Below, piece after piece: positions 1 through 10,137 of a stretch of DNA of 64,000 bases. The DNA lies in contig JAKLPS010000024.1 of NCBI GenBank assembly GCA_022013695.1, forward strand, positions 1 through 64,000. Direction: 5' to 3'. Made by a program: the position numbers and the translations under genes. The notes below the pieces were generated by a model. It had not been told where the DNA came from, ran no database searches, and saw only the letters and a program-made list of their open reading frames with translations. This DNA is from Weeksellaceae bacterium. Lineage in GTDB: Bacteria; Bacteroidota; Bacteroidia; Flavobacteriales; Weeksellaceae. How positions within the stretch are numbered: position 1 is the first letter of the stretch; each line of letters begins with the position of its first letter.

Positions 1-282
1 TGGCAATATCAGATGAAAGCCTATCAGATGCTTTTGAAAAAAAAAGGAATCGTGCAGAGTATGTCGAGAAAAGGAAACTGTCTGGACAATGCGGTGATAG
101 AGAACTTCTTCGGAACCTTAAAATCCGAGATGTTTTATACCAAGAAGTTTAGAACAATTGATGAACTTAAGAAAGAAATAAAAGAATACATCAATTATTA
201 CAACCACGACAGAATAAGACTCAATTTAAAAGGAAAGAGTCCGGTACAGTACCGAACTCTTTCCTCTAATAATATTGTTTAA
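1..282 (+). CDS. IS3-family transposase (OrfB, DDE integrase core), C-terminal part, truncated by window edge
   Basis: Frame is open to base 1 (WQYQMKAYQ...). Motif SMSRKGNCLDNAVIENFFGTLKSEM...YINYYNHDRIRLNLKGKSPVQYR is typical of the IS3/IS150 OrfB C-terminus. Confidence 0.9.
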   Translation, partial: WQYQMKAYQMLLKKKGIVQSMSRKGNCLDNAVIENFFGTLKSEMFYTKKFRTIDELKKEIKEYINYYNHDRIRLNLKGKSPVQYRTLSSNNIV

Positions 283-311
283 TTTTGTCTAATCTTTTGG
301 GGGCAGTCTAT
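1..311 (+). mobile_element. Right end of an IS3-family insertion sequence (partial)
   Basis: Transposase C-terminus followed by a short tail and gtctaatcttttgggggcagtcta, a plausible right terminal repeat. Exact boundary not determined. Confidence 0.65.
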
Positions 312-344
312 TGCAGCGGATCTTTTCTATTTCAAAACAAATGA

Positions 345-1364
345 TTATTCTTTTATCAATTTAGTAACTTTCGTTAAATCATTGCTTTTGATTTTCAGCA
401 TATAGGTTCCCTTTGCAAGACCAGAAACGTCAAACTCATCCGCGCCTTTCAAAATTTTAACTATTCTTCCGGATATATCCAACACTTCTACACTCGTAAT
501 CTGCAATTTTTCTGGATTGTTGATTCGGAATGTTGATTTTACAGGATTTGGATAGACTTGCATTCTGTTGTCATATTGCAGCGTTTCCGTTACTCCCAAA
601 GTAGTTTTGATATATGTAATAACAAAGGGCATATCGGAAATATAGTCTGGCGCGGTAGCTGGATTTCCAGCATCCACTAGGGTGACCCAAATGTCGTTGG
701 TCAAATCATATTGCTGTGCGTTGAAACTAGGCAGTCCTCTTGAGCCAATCACTGTAACAGGTGGTAAAAATCCTGCGTTGGCCGTCACAACATTCTGCAA
801 TTGGTATTTGACCCAATAAGTACCAGCGGATAAGGTTACCGGTGTATTGGCAGTGACTTTCCAGACTTTCCTGTTGGTAAGCGGTGCCGGCACTGTTGTA
901 GGCACTTTTGAATTTGATATTCTATAAATTTTGGAGTCCACAGTTGAGGCAAATCTGTTGGTAGTATCATCTCCATAAACACTTACAGCACCAGAAACAG
1001 AAGGATTGGAACTGTAAATATTAACTCTCGCAGTATTGAAAGGTGAGGTAGTTCCTGCATAGTTGCTTTGATAAGCAAAAAAATCTATGGTGCTAATCTC
1101 CCACTTTTCATTTAAAGGAACTGTAAAATCGTCTGCCAAAAAATAACTTGCGGTGGAAGAAGAATAGGTACCTCCCCAGCCAATAGTAGTATTTGCTTCA
1201 GTGGTGTTGCCAGTATTATTCTGAAGTTCAGACCAAGTATAGCCTGCAGGTGCGGCGGCTCCGCTGTTTGAGGTAGCCCCAGTTGATAGTCCACCGTTCG
1301 CAAATGATTGTGCATAGTTGAATCCCATTATTAAAGATGCAACAAGTAGTAAAGTTTTTTTCAT
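345..1364 (-). CDS. Secreted protein with T9SS type A sorting domain
   Basis: Signal peptide MKKTLLLVASLIMGFNYAQ and C-terminal VYPNPVKSTFRINNPEKLQ...DISGRIVK...LAKGTYMLKIKS...TKLIKE. Confidence 0.85.
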   Translation of the reverse strand: MKKTLLLVASLIMGFNYAQSFANGGLSTGATSNSGAAAPAGYTWSELQNNTGNTTEANTTIGWGGTYSSSTASYFLADDFTVPLNEKWEISTIDFFAYQSNYAGTTSPFNTARVNIYSSNPSVSGAVSVYGDDTTNRFASTVDSKIYRISNSKVPTTVPAPLTNRKVWKVTANTPVTLSAGTYWVKYQLQNVVTANAGFLPPVTVIGSRGLPSFNAQQYDLTNDIWVTLVDAGNPATAPDYISDMPFVITYIKTTLGVTETLQYDNRMQVYPNPVKSTFRINNPEKLQITSVEVLDISGRIVKILKGADEFDVSGLAKGTYMLKIKSNDLTKVTKLIKE

Positions 1365-1503
1365 AATGTTTATTTTTTTAAAAATTTATTAAGCAAAGAT
1401 AATAATTTTTAAATATAAAATAACAAAAAAGAGATATGATGTATTATTTATTAAAAACCATTTTCAAAAAAATTAAGTTTCTTATAGTTGGCAGCGTTTC
1501 TAC

Positions 1504-2679
1504 CTAAATTCTATTAGTTTTTCTCCTTTTCAATTCTTTGTCAATCAGACCAAGTTCTCTGCCCGTCTGGCCCGCAACCGAAGTATTTTCCTGAGCCCGT
1601 CGCGTTAGGTAAGGTACCACGTCTTTCACCGGACCATACGGGAGATATTTGGCGACATTGTAATGTTTATCAGCAAGATAATACGTGATGTTGTCGCTCA
1701 TTCCGTAAAGCTGTCCGAAATAAATATGCGGATTGTTGTGCTCAAATTGATCGTTTCTCATTCGATCGATGATCAATTCAGAAGATTTCTCGTTGTGCGT
1801 TCCGAAAAACCCAGAAATCCTGTCGATATTGGCCATCACAAAATCAATCGCAGAATTGTAGTTGTCATCAGTTGCTTCTTTGCTCGGCTGGATGGGATCG
1901 GGATATTTCATTTTAGAAGCACGTTCTCTTTCTTTCTCCATATAGGCACCGCGAACGATCTTATAACCAATGAAATAGCCCTGTTTCTTAGCTCTTTCAA
2001 GATGCTCATTCATATAATCGAGGCGGCCGATCCTGTACATTTGGAGCGTATTCCAGACGATGGGTTTTTCACGATTGTATTTTTCCATCATCTCTTCGCA
2101 AAGCTGGTCGGCTGCGTCTTGCATCCACGATTCTTCAGCATCCACCATCACTTTTTTGTCGTGCTCAAAGCAAAGTCTGCAAACTTCGTCAAAACGTTGC
2201 ACTACTCTATTCCACTCTTCTTTTTGGCTCGCTGTAAGTTCTTTTCCTTTCCCGACTTCTTCATAAATACCAATTCTACCGAACGCCGTAGGTTTGAAAA
2301 CGATAAATGGAATGGCAGGATTGCCGACAGAAAATTTTACAATATTTTTGATCTCATTGCAAACCGCGTCAAAGGTCTGCTCCTCTTCTTTTCCTTCAAT
2401 AGAGTAATCGAAGATGCTGCCCACGCCCCGCCGGAACATCTGTCGCACCACAGCCGTACTTTCTTCTCTGGTTTCGCCGCCGCAAAACTGTTCGAACAGC
2501 GTCTGCTTCACGATTTTATCAACAAAAGGGAAATGATGCTTAACGGTAAAATTAAGGAGTGAAACGCCAATATTCGTGAGCGCCGGCCGCTCGATCGCTT
2601 TGAACATCCAATATGCTTTTCTGAGCTGAGCGTCGGTTTTATCGGCAAATGCCAGCTTTGTATCATCGAAAATCCCCAT
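1504..2679 (-). CDS. Proline dehydrogenase
   Basis: 391 aa; motifs KVMVDAEESWMQDAADQL, GYKIVRGAYMEKERERA, FGTHNEKSS, QLYGMSDNITYYLA, YLPYGPVKDVVPYLTRRAQENTSV match the PRODH fold. Confidence 0.9.
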   Translation of the reverse strand: MGIFDDTKLAFADKTDAQLRKAYWMFKAIERPALTNIGVSLLNFTVKHHFPFVDKIVKQTLFEQFCGGETREESTAVVRQMFRRGVGSIFDYSIEGKEEEQTFDAVCNEIKNIVKFSVGNPAIPFIVFKPTAFGRIGIYEEVGKGKELTASQKEEWNRVVQRFDEVCRLCFEHDKKVMVDAEESWMQDAADQLCEEMMEKYNREKPIVWNTLQMYRIGRLDYMNEHLERAKKQGYFIGYKIVRGAYMEKERERASKMKYPDPIQPSKEATDDNYNSAIDFVMANIDRISGFFGTHNEKSSELIIDRMRNDQFEHNNPHIYFGQLYGMSDNITYYLADKHYNVAKYLPYGPVKDVVPYLTRRAQENTSVAGQTGRELGLIDKELKRRKTNRI

Positions 2680-2830
2680 TCTTTAAATTTTGTCCCAAAA
2701 GTAAATATAATTTGAAAGCCGACCGATTTTTATGAAGCTGAATTTTGTCCGGATTTTCCAAAAAATATTCGATATTTTTTTAAGAATTTTCACTTCGGGA
2801 AGGATCAGTAATTTAAGGATTGATTTAAAA

Positions 2831-4348
2831 TCAATGCAGAAAATGTCTCATTCCTGTGAACAGCATAGGGATTTGATGCTCGTTTGCCGCTTCTATCGAA
2901 TCGTTGTCTCTCATACTTCCGCCCGGCTGAATGATCGCTTTGATGCCTTCCTGCGCACAAAAATCGACCACATCTCTGAACGGGAAAAACGCGTCTGAAG
3001 CCAACACCAGCTCGCCGTCAAACTTCTCTTTTGCCCTTTCTATCGCTTGCTGCGTTGCCCAAATCCTGTTCACTTGTCCGCCACCGATTCCGATTGCCTG
3101 AACACCGTTTGAAACCACGATGGCATTGGATTTTACATATTTCACCACTCTTTGTGAGAATAGCAAGGCTTTTTTTTGTGCTTCTGTGGGAGCGGTTTTG
3201 GTCATTAGCCTGATATCTTCGGAGAACTGGTTGTCCGCGCTCTGCACCAGCATTCCACCGTCTATTTTTACCCAAGTTTGCTTGTCTGTGACCGGATTTT
3301 TGATTTTAATGATTCGTAGATTTTTCTTTTTTCTTAAGATTTCCAAAGCCTCATCATCGAAGTCGGTTGCCATTACGATTTCGAGGAAGGTTTTGTTCAG
3401 TTCCTCAGCCGTCTCGGCATCTACTTTATAATTCATCCCGATGATGCCTCCAAAAATCGAAACCGGATCGCATTCAAACGTTTTTACATAAGTTTCCAGA
3501 GCCGAACTTCCAACCGCAACGCCGCAAGGCGTCGAATGTTTTACGGCGCAACACGCCATTTCCTCTTTGAATTCATTCACCACTTTCCAACACAAATCCA
3601 TATCTCTCAAATTATTGAAAGACAGTTCCTTGCCTCCCAAAATTTCGAAATCTTTCATCGCGCCATTTTCGAAAGTCGAAGTATAATAAGCCGCCGTCTG
3701 ATGCGGATTTTCGCCATATCGCAAATCTGAAACCTTTTTGAAAGAGGCATTCAAATACGTTGGATATTCTTCATCCAAAAGCATTTGGGAGATTGCGGCA
3801 TCGTACGCAGCGGTCAAGTTGAAGACTTTCCCTGCGAGTTTCTTTCTGGTTTCAAACGTTGATTCGCCGTTTTCTGACATTTCTTTTTTCACGATTTCGT
3901 AGTCATTCACATCTGTTAGAACCACCACAGAATTGAAATTCTTAGCCGCAGAGCGCAACATCGAAGGGCCGCCGATGTCGATGAATTCTACTTTTTCGTC
4001 GAGCGAAATATCTTTGTTTACATTTTCAAAAAACGGATAAAGATTCACGATCACCATATCAATCAGACCAATGCCGTGCTCCCGAACCGTTTTCATATGC
4101 GCTTCGTTGGAACGGACGGCCAGCAGTCCACCGTGAACTTTGGGGTGCAAAGTTTTCACTCTGCCATCCAGCATTTCGGGAAAATCGGTTATTTCATCGA
4201 TTTGAATCGGACTTAATCCTGCGTCTTTCAGATGCTTGAAGGTGCCGCCTGTGGAGATCAATTCGTAGTTTCGTTCTTCGAGAAATCTTGCGAAATCTAC
4301 CAGACCATTTTTATCAGAAACGCTTATAAGTGCTCTCTTTTTGCTCAT
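2831..4348 (-). CDS. purH: Bifunctional AICAR formyltransferase/IMP cyclohydrolase
   Basis: 505 aa; MSKKRALISVSDKNGLVDFARFL, STGGTFKHLKDAG, LDGRVKTLHPKVHGGLLA, RYGENPHQTAAYY, KHSTPCGVAVG, SDAFFPFRD. Confidence 0.97.
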   Translation of the reverse strand: MSKKRALISVSDKNGLVDFARFLEERNYELISTGGTFKHLKDAGLSPIQIDEITDFPEMLDGRVKTLHPKVHGGLLAVRSNEAHMKTVREHGIGLIDMVIVNLYPFFENVNKDISLDEKVEFIDIGGPSMLRSAAKNFNSVVVLTDVNDYEIVKKEMSENGESTFETRKKLAGKVFNLTAAYDAAISQMLLDEEYPTYLNASFKKVSDLRYGENPHQTAAYYTSTFENGAMKDFEILGGKELSFNNLRDMDLCWKVVNEFKEEMACCAVKHSTPCGVAVGSSALETYVKTFECDPVSIFGGIIGMNYKVDAETAEELNKTFLEIVMATDFDDEALEILRKKKNLRIIKIKNPVTDKQTWVKIDGGMLVQSADNQFSEDIRLMTKTAPTEAQKKALLFSQRVVKYVKSNAIVVSNGVQAIGIGGGQVNRIWATQQAIERAKEKFDGELVLASDAFFPFRDVVDFCAQEGIKAIIQPGGSMRDNDSIEAANEHQIPMLFTGMRHFLH

Positions 4349-4462
4349 ACTTTTTTCTTTGATTTTTACTTTTTACAGCTTATTCAAACTGTGACTCACC
4401 GGTTCTTTCACCTCCGGATTTCTACTTTTATTGACTTAGATTTTATTTTTAATCTATTCATA

Positions 4463-5026
4463 TCATCTATTCAAAACCAAATCAATTGCTTTTGGAAAAA
4501 TATCGTATTCTACTTGATGAACTTTTTCGGCTAAAGTTTCTGGCGTGTCATTCTCATCAATTTCAAATTTTCTTTGTAGAATAATCTCGCCCTCATCGAT
4601 GCCCGACGTCACGAAATGGACCGTTGCGCCACTTTCTTTTTCACCTGCTTCAATCACTGCATTGTGAACGTGATGTCCCCACATGCCTTTGCCGCCGAAT
4701 TTTGGCAATAAGGCCGGATGAATATTGATGATTTTGCCCTTCCATTTTTCGCAGAATTCTGGTTTCAGAATGGATAAAAAACCGGCAAGCACAATCAAAT
4801 CGGTATTTTGCGGGATGGCTTTATCAAGTTCTTGCGAAAAATTTTTTCCTCTTTTTATCAATCGGGTCGGAATGCGATGCTTTTCGGCTCTTTGCAGTCC
4901 GTAACATTCTCGGTCAGCAATGACCTGGATGATTCTTGCCTTTCTAATTTCGCCGCTATCAATACAATCGATAATGCGTTGAAGGTTGGTTCCCGAGCCT
5001 GAAATTAAAATGGTAATGTTCTTCAT
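4463..5026 (-). CDS. purN: Phosphoribosylglycinamide formyltransferase
   Basis: ILISGSGTNLQRIID, LAGFLSILKPEF, INIHPALLPKFGGKGMWGHHVHNAVIEAGEKESGATVHFV. Confidence 0.96.
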   Translation of the reverse strand: MKNITILISGSGTNLQRIIDCIDSGEIRKARIIQVIADRECYGLQRAEKHRIPTRLIKRGKNFSQELDKAIPQNTDLIVLAGFLSILKPEFCEKWKGKIINIHPALLPKFGGKGMWGHHVHNAVIEAGEKESGATVHFVTSGIDEGEIILQRKFEIDENDTPETLAEKVHQVEYDIFPKAIDLVLNR

Positions 5027-5101
5027 TAAATTAATGTAACAATGTATCAGTTTAACAATTTAACAATGAATTAATGGGTACCCTGATACAATATTAAATT
5101 G

Positions 5102-6094
5102 TTAGATTGATAATTTTATTTTCTCTCTTCCTTCTGTAATTTCTCCTACTTCATAGGCATCTTCTAAAAGATCGAGAATTTTTTCGCTATGCTCGGCGTC
5201 TGCTACCAAAACCATTCCCACACCCATATTGAAGGTGCCAAACATCTCTTGACGGGCGATATTTCCACGTTTTTCCAGTTCCAGCATTATGGTCGGGATT
5301 TTTATTTTAGAAGCATCGATTGTGGCGCAAAGGCCTTCCGGAATGATTCTTGGAACGTTTTCGTACAATCCGCCGCCGGTGATATGCGCTATTCCGCAGA
5401 GGGGCGCCTCTTCCAGAACTTTGTGAATGTCCTGATAATACAATCTGGTAGGCACCAAGAGTGTTTCGTACAAAGGCTTTCCTTCAAATTCTTCTTCAAA
5501 ATCTGAGAATATTTTCCTGACCAAAGAAAATCCGTTGGAATGAAAGCCTGAACTTGGGATCACAATGATCTTATTTCCTTTTTGAATCTTGGAGCCGTCG
5601 ATGATTTGGTCTTTTTCCACGATGCCCACGCAGAATCCCGCAACATCATAATCACCGGGTTGATACATTCCCGGCATTTCAGCCGTTTCGCCACCGATTA
5701 AGGCACAGTTGTTGTCTTTGCAGGCTTTTACCATTCCCAAAACGATCTGAGCCGCAATTTCTGAATCGAGCTTTCCGCAAGCCAGATAATCCAGAAAAAA
5801 CAGGGGTTTTGCGCCGTGGCAGAGAATATCGTTGGCGCACATCGCGAAACAATCGATGCCGATAGAATCGTATTGCTTGGTGTCCAAAGCGATTTTCAAC
5901 TTGGTGCCAACGCCATCGGTTCCGGAAACCAAAACTGGGTTTTTGTAGCCCGCAATTTCGTAGAAAGCGCCAAAGCTGCCCAGCGAATTGAGGACGTTTT
6001 TATTATGCGTTTCGGCCACGGCAGATTTGATTTTATCTACGGTTTTGTAGCCTTCTTCTTTATCGACTCCGGCAGATTTGTAGGTATTGCTCAT
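5102..6094 (-). CDS. purM: Phosphoribosylformylglycinamidine cyclo-ligase
   Basis: SGTDGVGTKLKIA, GIDCFAMCANDILCHGAKPLFFLDYLA, LIGGETAEMPGMY, HITGGGLYENVPRIIP. Confidence 0.97.
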   Translation of the reverse strand: MSNTYKSAGVDKEEGYKTVDKIKSAVAETHNKNVLNSLGSFGAFYEIAGYKNPVLVSGTDGVGTKLKIALDTKQYDSIGIDCFAMCANDILCHGAKPLFFLDYLACGKLDSEIAAQIVLGMVKACKDNNCALIGGETAEMPGMYQPGDYDVAGFCVGIVEKDQIIDGSKIQKGNKIIVIPSSGFHSNGFSLVRKIFSDFEEEFEGKPLYETLLVPTRLYYQDIHKVLEEAPLCGIAHITGGGLYENVPRIIPEGLCATIDASKIKIPTIMLELEKRGNIARQEMFGTFNMGVGMVLVADAEHSEKILDLLEDAYEVGEITEGREKIKLSI

Positions 6095-6156
6095 TTTAAT
6101 TTTTTGATCGGATTAAAGGCCGATAGTATTCATTTTTCAGCGGTCAATAGTCAAAC

Positions 6157-6188
6157 AAAAAAAGCCGACAATCGTAGAGATTATCGGC
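6157..6188 (-). terminator. Rho-independent terminator upstream of purM
   Basis: Minus-strand hairpin GCCGATAATC-TCTAC-GATTGTCGGC (one wobble) followed by T7. Confidence 0.8.
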
Positions 6189-6331
6189 CGCTATTTTTTT
6201 TCACAAATTCAGAGGTGTTTTTGCAATTCTCTTGGCAAGAATTAGGAAATTTCTCTATCTGAACTTGTTGAATTTTCATTATCCTTATTTGATGACAAAG
6301 TTATGCATTCTGACAATAACATTCCAAAGGC

Positions 6332-6575
6332 TTACCGAAAAAAGTTTTTAACAAGCTCCAATTTTTCTTCGAATTCGGCTTTCTTTTCCTGGTCCGAAAT
6401 CCCTTTTTCCGTATCAAAACTGTCTTTGAATTTCGGTAAAACAAAGCTTTGCATGATTTGCGCTCCGCCAAAAGGGTCTATTGCTTCCAAAGCAGCAAGC
6501 ACATTTTTGCCGCCGCCTGGGGCGGTTGCCGTTGCTAACAGGAACACTGGCTTCTCACCAAAATTTTGAACTGCA
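6332..6575 (-). pseudogene. NAD(P)H-dependent FMN reductase-like gene, 5'-truncated remnant
   Basis: Reads VQNFGEKPVFLLATATAPGGGKNVLAALEAIDPFGGAQIMQSFVLPKFKDSFDTEKGISDQEKKAEFEEKLELVKNFFR*. Resembles only the C-terminal half of the family; upstream sequence loses coding character. Confidence 0.6.
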
Positions 6576-6721
6576 AATTAAAAAAAAACTCGATGTCAGA
6601 TAGAATTAAACATAGATATTTTTTTTTGCTACACGACTTCACAAAAGCTTGGTCTGCAAATTGATGTGGAAAAATTAGACAATTCTTAATATGCATTTAA
6701 AACTTAACCAATTAATCAATC

Positions 6722-7102
6722 ATGGTTTTTAATAAAAATTTTTCGAAAACAAGTAGTCATACAATTTATCCAATCTATAATGAAGAGGCGGAAAAGGCAG
6801 ATTACGTTGATCCTTATAATGACAGCCCTTATCTGATAAGTTCTCTACAGAAATTGAGAAAAAAAACCAGTTGCAAGAAAAAAAGAAAAATCATCAAAGA
6901 ATTTTTGGAAAATTACGAAGATGAAATAGCACAAAAACCGGCAACCAATATTTCGACAAAAATTGATGACCGGAAAATAACTTCCTCATTTGCAGACTAT
7001 GCCAGAGCATCGTATAACAAAGTTTTGAAAGACTTGGAAAATATTCAAACGCTGCTCGACCGACTGGATGTGAACGAGCCCGATACCATCAAAATAATTT
7101 AA
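6722..7102 (+). CDS. Hypothetical protein (126 aa)
   Basis: Isolated ORF with ATG and charged, protein-like composition; no family recognised. Confidence 0.55.
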   Translation: MVFNKNFSKTSSHTIYPIYNEEAEKADYVDPYNDSPYLISSLQKLRKKTSCKKKRKIIKEFLENYEDEIAQKPATNISTKIDDRKITSSFADYARASYNKVLKDLENIQTLLDRLDVNEPDTIKII

Positions 7103-7232
7103 TACCGTTTCTTGGTTTTTCCTGAAATAATGAGTCTGAAACTTATCAGATTTTTGTTTTAACTATTCTAAAAACATGTCAAGGTTTGCATAAAATTTTC
7201 TATTTTCTCACAGCGAGATAATAAAGTTTTAT

Positions 7233-7240
7233 TACATTTG
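7233..7240 (+). promoter_or_regulatory. Candidate Bacteroidota -7 box TACATTTG upstream of GH3 gene
   Basis: Matches TAnnTTTG, 24 nt before the ATG at 7265; no clear -33 element. Confidence 0.4.
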
Positions 7241-7264
7241 TGAATACCCATTAAAAAAAGTTTT

Positions 7265-9526
7265 ATGTTGAAGAAATTTGTCTTTCTAAGCCTTCTATCC
7301 CTCACATATTCAGCTTCAAAAGCTCAAAATAAAACACTTCCCATTTATTTGGATGACTCTAAACCTGTGGAGCAAAGAGTTCAAGATGCGCTTTCACGGA
7401 TGACGCTGGAAGAAAAAGTGGCAATGCTCCACGCACAATCTAAGTTCAGTTCTGCCGGCGTCCCAAGACTGGGAATCCCAGAATTTTGGACAACAGACGG
7501 CCCACACGGCGTAAGAGCAGAAGTGAAATGGGATGAGTGGGATCAAGCCGGCTGGACAAACGATTCAATAATAGCCTATCCCGCACTGACCGCATTGTCA
7601 GCAACCTGGAACAAGAAAATGTCTTGGAGTTACGGAAAAGCTTTAGGAGAAGAAGCTCGGTACCGTAAAAAAGATATTCTCTTGGGACCAGGCGTCAACA
7701 TTTACCGAACACCACTGAATGGCAGAAACTTCGAATATATGGGAGAAGATCCTTACCTGACTTCCAAAATGGCAGTGCCATATATTCAAGGCGTTCAGTC
7801 AAATGGTGTCGCCACTTCTGTGAAGCATTTTGCATTTAATAATCAGGAAATGTTTAGACACACTAGTAATGTCAAAGTGGACGACAGAGCAATGTACGAG
7901 ATCTATTTACCTGCTTTTAAAGCAGCAGTTACCGAAGGCGATTCGTGGACCATAATGGGCGCCTATGATAAATACAAAGACCAGTATTCCAGCCAAAATC
8001 AATATTTGCTCAATGACATTCTTAAAGGCGAATGGAACTACAAAGGCGTCGTGATCTCCGATTGGGGCGCTGTGAACAATACAGAGCAAGCCATCAAAAA
8101 CGGTTTGGATCTCGAATTTGGTAGCTGGACGAACGGACTTTCTGCAGGAACCAAAAATGCCTACGATAATTATTATCTGGCGCAACCCTATCTCAATTTG
8201 ATTAAATCAGGAAAAGTTGGCACAAAAGAACTGGACGACAAGGTCAGCAGACTCCTGAATTTAGCTTACAAAACCACGATGAACAAGAACAAGCCCTTGG
8301 GCAGCATCGCTTCTGAAGAGCACAAGGCTGTTGCAAAACACATCGGTGAGGAAGGAATTGTCTTGCTGAAAAACGATAGAAATGTTCTTCCGATAGCCCT
8401 CAACAAAGTCAAAACCATAGCTGTAATCGGTGAGAATGCCATCAAAATGATGACCGTTGGCGGTGGATCTTCCTCCCTGAAAGCAAAGTACGAAACCTTG
8501 CCGATAGACGGGATCAAATCTAGATTTGGGAAGCAAGCGGAAGTGAAATTTGCAAGAGGTTACGTTGGCGATCCGGGCGGGGAATACAACGGTGTAAAGT
8601 CGGGACAAAATTTGAAAGACGATCGCTCTGCCGACGTTCTGTTGAACGAAGCGGTCGATTTGGCAAAAAAGTCGGATTTTGTAATCTTCATCGGTGGTCT
8701 TAATAAATCTGACCATCAAGATGCAGAAGGAGCCGATAGAAAAAGCTACGGCTTGCCTTATAATCAGGATAATGTGATCGCTGCTTTGGCGAAAGCCAAC
8801 AGAAATCTAGCCGTTGTCTTGGTTTCTGGAAATGCGGTTGCAATGCCTTGGGTCCAGGATGTGCCGGGGATTGTAGAAGCCTGGTATTTGGGTTCGGAAG
8901 CCGGGCATTCGCTGGCCTCGGTGCTTTCAGGCGATACAAATCCTTCTGGCAAATTACCATTTACATTTCCCGTCAAGTTAGAAGACAATGCTGCGCACCG
9001 CCTTGGAGAGTATCCGGGAAATAAAGAAGAGCTGGCGGCCGGAAAAGGAAAAAATCAAGAAAACCCGATTAATATTTCCTACAATGAAGGAATCTTTGTT
9101 GGTTACCGCTGGCACGATACGCAGAAGATCAAGCCGCTTTTCAGCTTCGGTCACGGACTGAGTTATACCACATTTGATTTTGGAAAAGCCAAGGCGGATA
9201 AAACCACCATGACGCAAGGTGATAAGATCACCTTCACTTTTACGGTGAAGAATACGGGTAAAAAAGCAGGCGCAGAAGTCGCTCAACTTTACATTTCGGA
9301 TTTGAAATCTTCTCTTCCCCGACCTCTAAAGGAGCTGAAAGGATTTGAAAAAATATTCCTTAATCCCGGCGAGGAGAAAGAAGTGAGCATCACCATTGAC
9401 AAGGCTGCATTGAGCTTTTTCGATGCCGATAAACACGCTTGGGTAGCAGAACCAGGAGATTTTGAAGCGCTAATCGGAAATTCGTCTGACAACATCAAAA
9501 CTAAAGTGAAATTCACATTGAAATAG
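7265..9526 (+). CDS. Glycoside hydrolase family 3 beta-glucosidase, secreted
   Basis: Signal peptide; GH3 motifs VATSVKHFAFNNQE, GVVISDWGAV, LLKNDRNVLPI, fibronectin III-like C-terminus (AGAEVAQLYISD...LKELKGFEKIFLNPGEEKEV). Confidence 0.93.
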   Translation: MLKKFVFLSLLSLTYSASKAQNKTLPIYLDDSKPVEQRVQDALSRMTLEEKVAMLHAQSKFSSAGVPRLGIPEFWTTDGPHGVRAEVKWDEWDQAGWTNDSIIAYPALTALSATWNKKMSWSYGKALGEEARYRKKDILLGPGVNIYRTPLNGRNFEYMGEDPYLTSKMAVPYIQGVQSNGVATSVKHFAFNNQEMFRHTSNVKVDDRAMYEIYLPAFKAAVTEGDSWTIMGAYDKYKDQYSSQNQYLLNDILKGEWNYKGVVISDWGAVNNTEQAIKNGLDLEFGSWTNGLSAGTKNAYDNYYLAQPYLNLIKSGKVGTKELDDKVSRLLNLAYKTTMNKNKPLGSIASEEHKAVAKHIGEEGIVLLKNDRNVLPIALNKVKTIAVIGENAIKMMTVGGGSSSLKAKYETLPIDGIKSRFGKQAEVKFARGYVGDPGGEYNGVKSGQNLKDDRSADVLLNEAVDLAKKSDFVIFIGGLNKSDHQDAEGADRKSYGLPYNQDNVIAALAKANRNLAVVLVSGNAVAMPWVQDVPGIVEAWYLGSEAGHSLASVLSGDTNPSGKLPFTFPVKLEDNAAHRLGEYPGNKEELAAGKGKNQENPINISYNEGIFVGYRWHDTQKIKPLFSFGHGLSYTTFDFGKAKADKTTMTQGDKITFTFTVKNTGKKAGAEVAQLYISDLKSSLPRPLKELKGFEKIFLNPGEEKEVSITIDKAALSFFDADKHAWVAEPGDFEALIGNSSDNIKTKVKFTLK

Positions 9527-9546
9527 ATCTTTGCTGCTTACCTATA

Positions 9547-9575
9547 ACAAAGCCCGAGAAATTCTCGGGCTTTGT
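9547..9575. terminator. Rho-independent terminator after GH3 gene
   Basis: acaaagcccgagaa-a-ttctcgggctttgt perfect inverted repeat, 20 bp after the stop codon. Confidence 0.85.
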
Positions 9576-9641
9576 AATTATTATCTAAAAAATACGACCT
9601 TTTTTAGAGTTGAAGTAAATCTTGTTAGAAAATTGATGTTT

Positions 9642-9857
9642 CTAGTAGGCGTAAACCGACTTATTTTGAAAAACATTCAGCGCTGCAATCCTGTTATTCT
9701 TGCTATAGACAATCTCCACTGAGAAAGATGAAATCTCATAGAGAACAAACTTTAACTCGTCTTTTACTGTTTCATTCATCAGTTGACCTTGATTCAGAAC
9801 AATGTCACATTGGGAATGATTGGGTAGATTTTTAAAATCATAGTAAGAAATGCTCAT
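9642..9857 (-). CDS. Small conserved-type hypothetical protein (71 aa)
   Basis: MSISYYDFKNLPNHSQCDIVLNQGQLMNETVKDELKFVLYEISSFSVEIVYSKNNRI... resembles small soluble proteins common in Chryseobacterium-like genomes (recalled, not searched). Confidence 0.6.
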   Translation of the reverse strand: MSISYYDFKNLPNHSQCDIVLNQGQLMNETVKDELKFVLYEISSFSVEIVYSKNNRIAALNVFQNKSVYAY

Positions 9858-10110
9858 AGTGATCCATTTTTTAAAGTTAGCTTAATATTTACTGATACAC
9901 AATTTCTTTGCCACTATTTGAAAAGCATTGGTTTCGCAGTTTACAGATGATGAATGATTTACAAAGTATCAATTTCCGCCGGATTTATTCAATTATCGGA
10001 AATTTGAGGAACTCAGAATCGATCCAATACTATTTAACACGTCACCAAATAATTTAAAAATATCGAACCTTTTGTAAAGCGGAAATCCTAAAAATTTCCT
10101 GGATAATAAT

Positions 10111-10118
10111 TATATTTG
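10111..10118 (+). promoter_or_regulatory. Candidate -7 box TATATTTG upstream of histidine kinase
   Basis: Matches TAnnTTTG, 20 nt before the ATG at 10138; -33 element not convincing. Confidence 0.4.
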
Positions 10119-10137
10119 TATCATATTTTTAGTCTTA

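Noticed and set aside
1663-2562. 299-aa plus-strand ORF antisense to proline dehydrogenase
   Set aside because: Shadow ORF of a conserved gene; no recognisable domain.
5816-6262. 148-aa plus ORF overlapping purM 5' end
   Set aside because: Antisense to purM and crosses the purM-upstream terminator; not supported.
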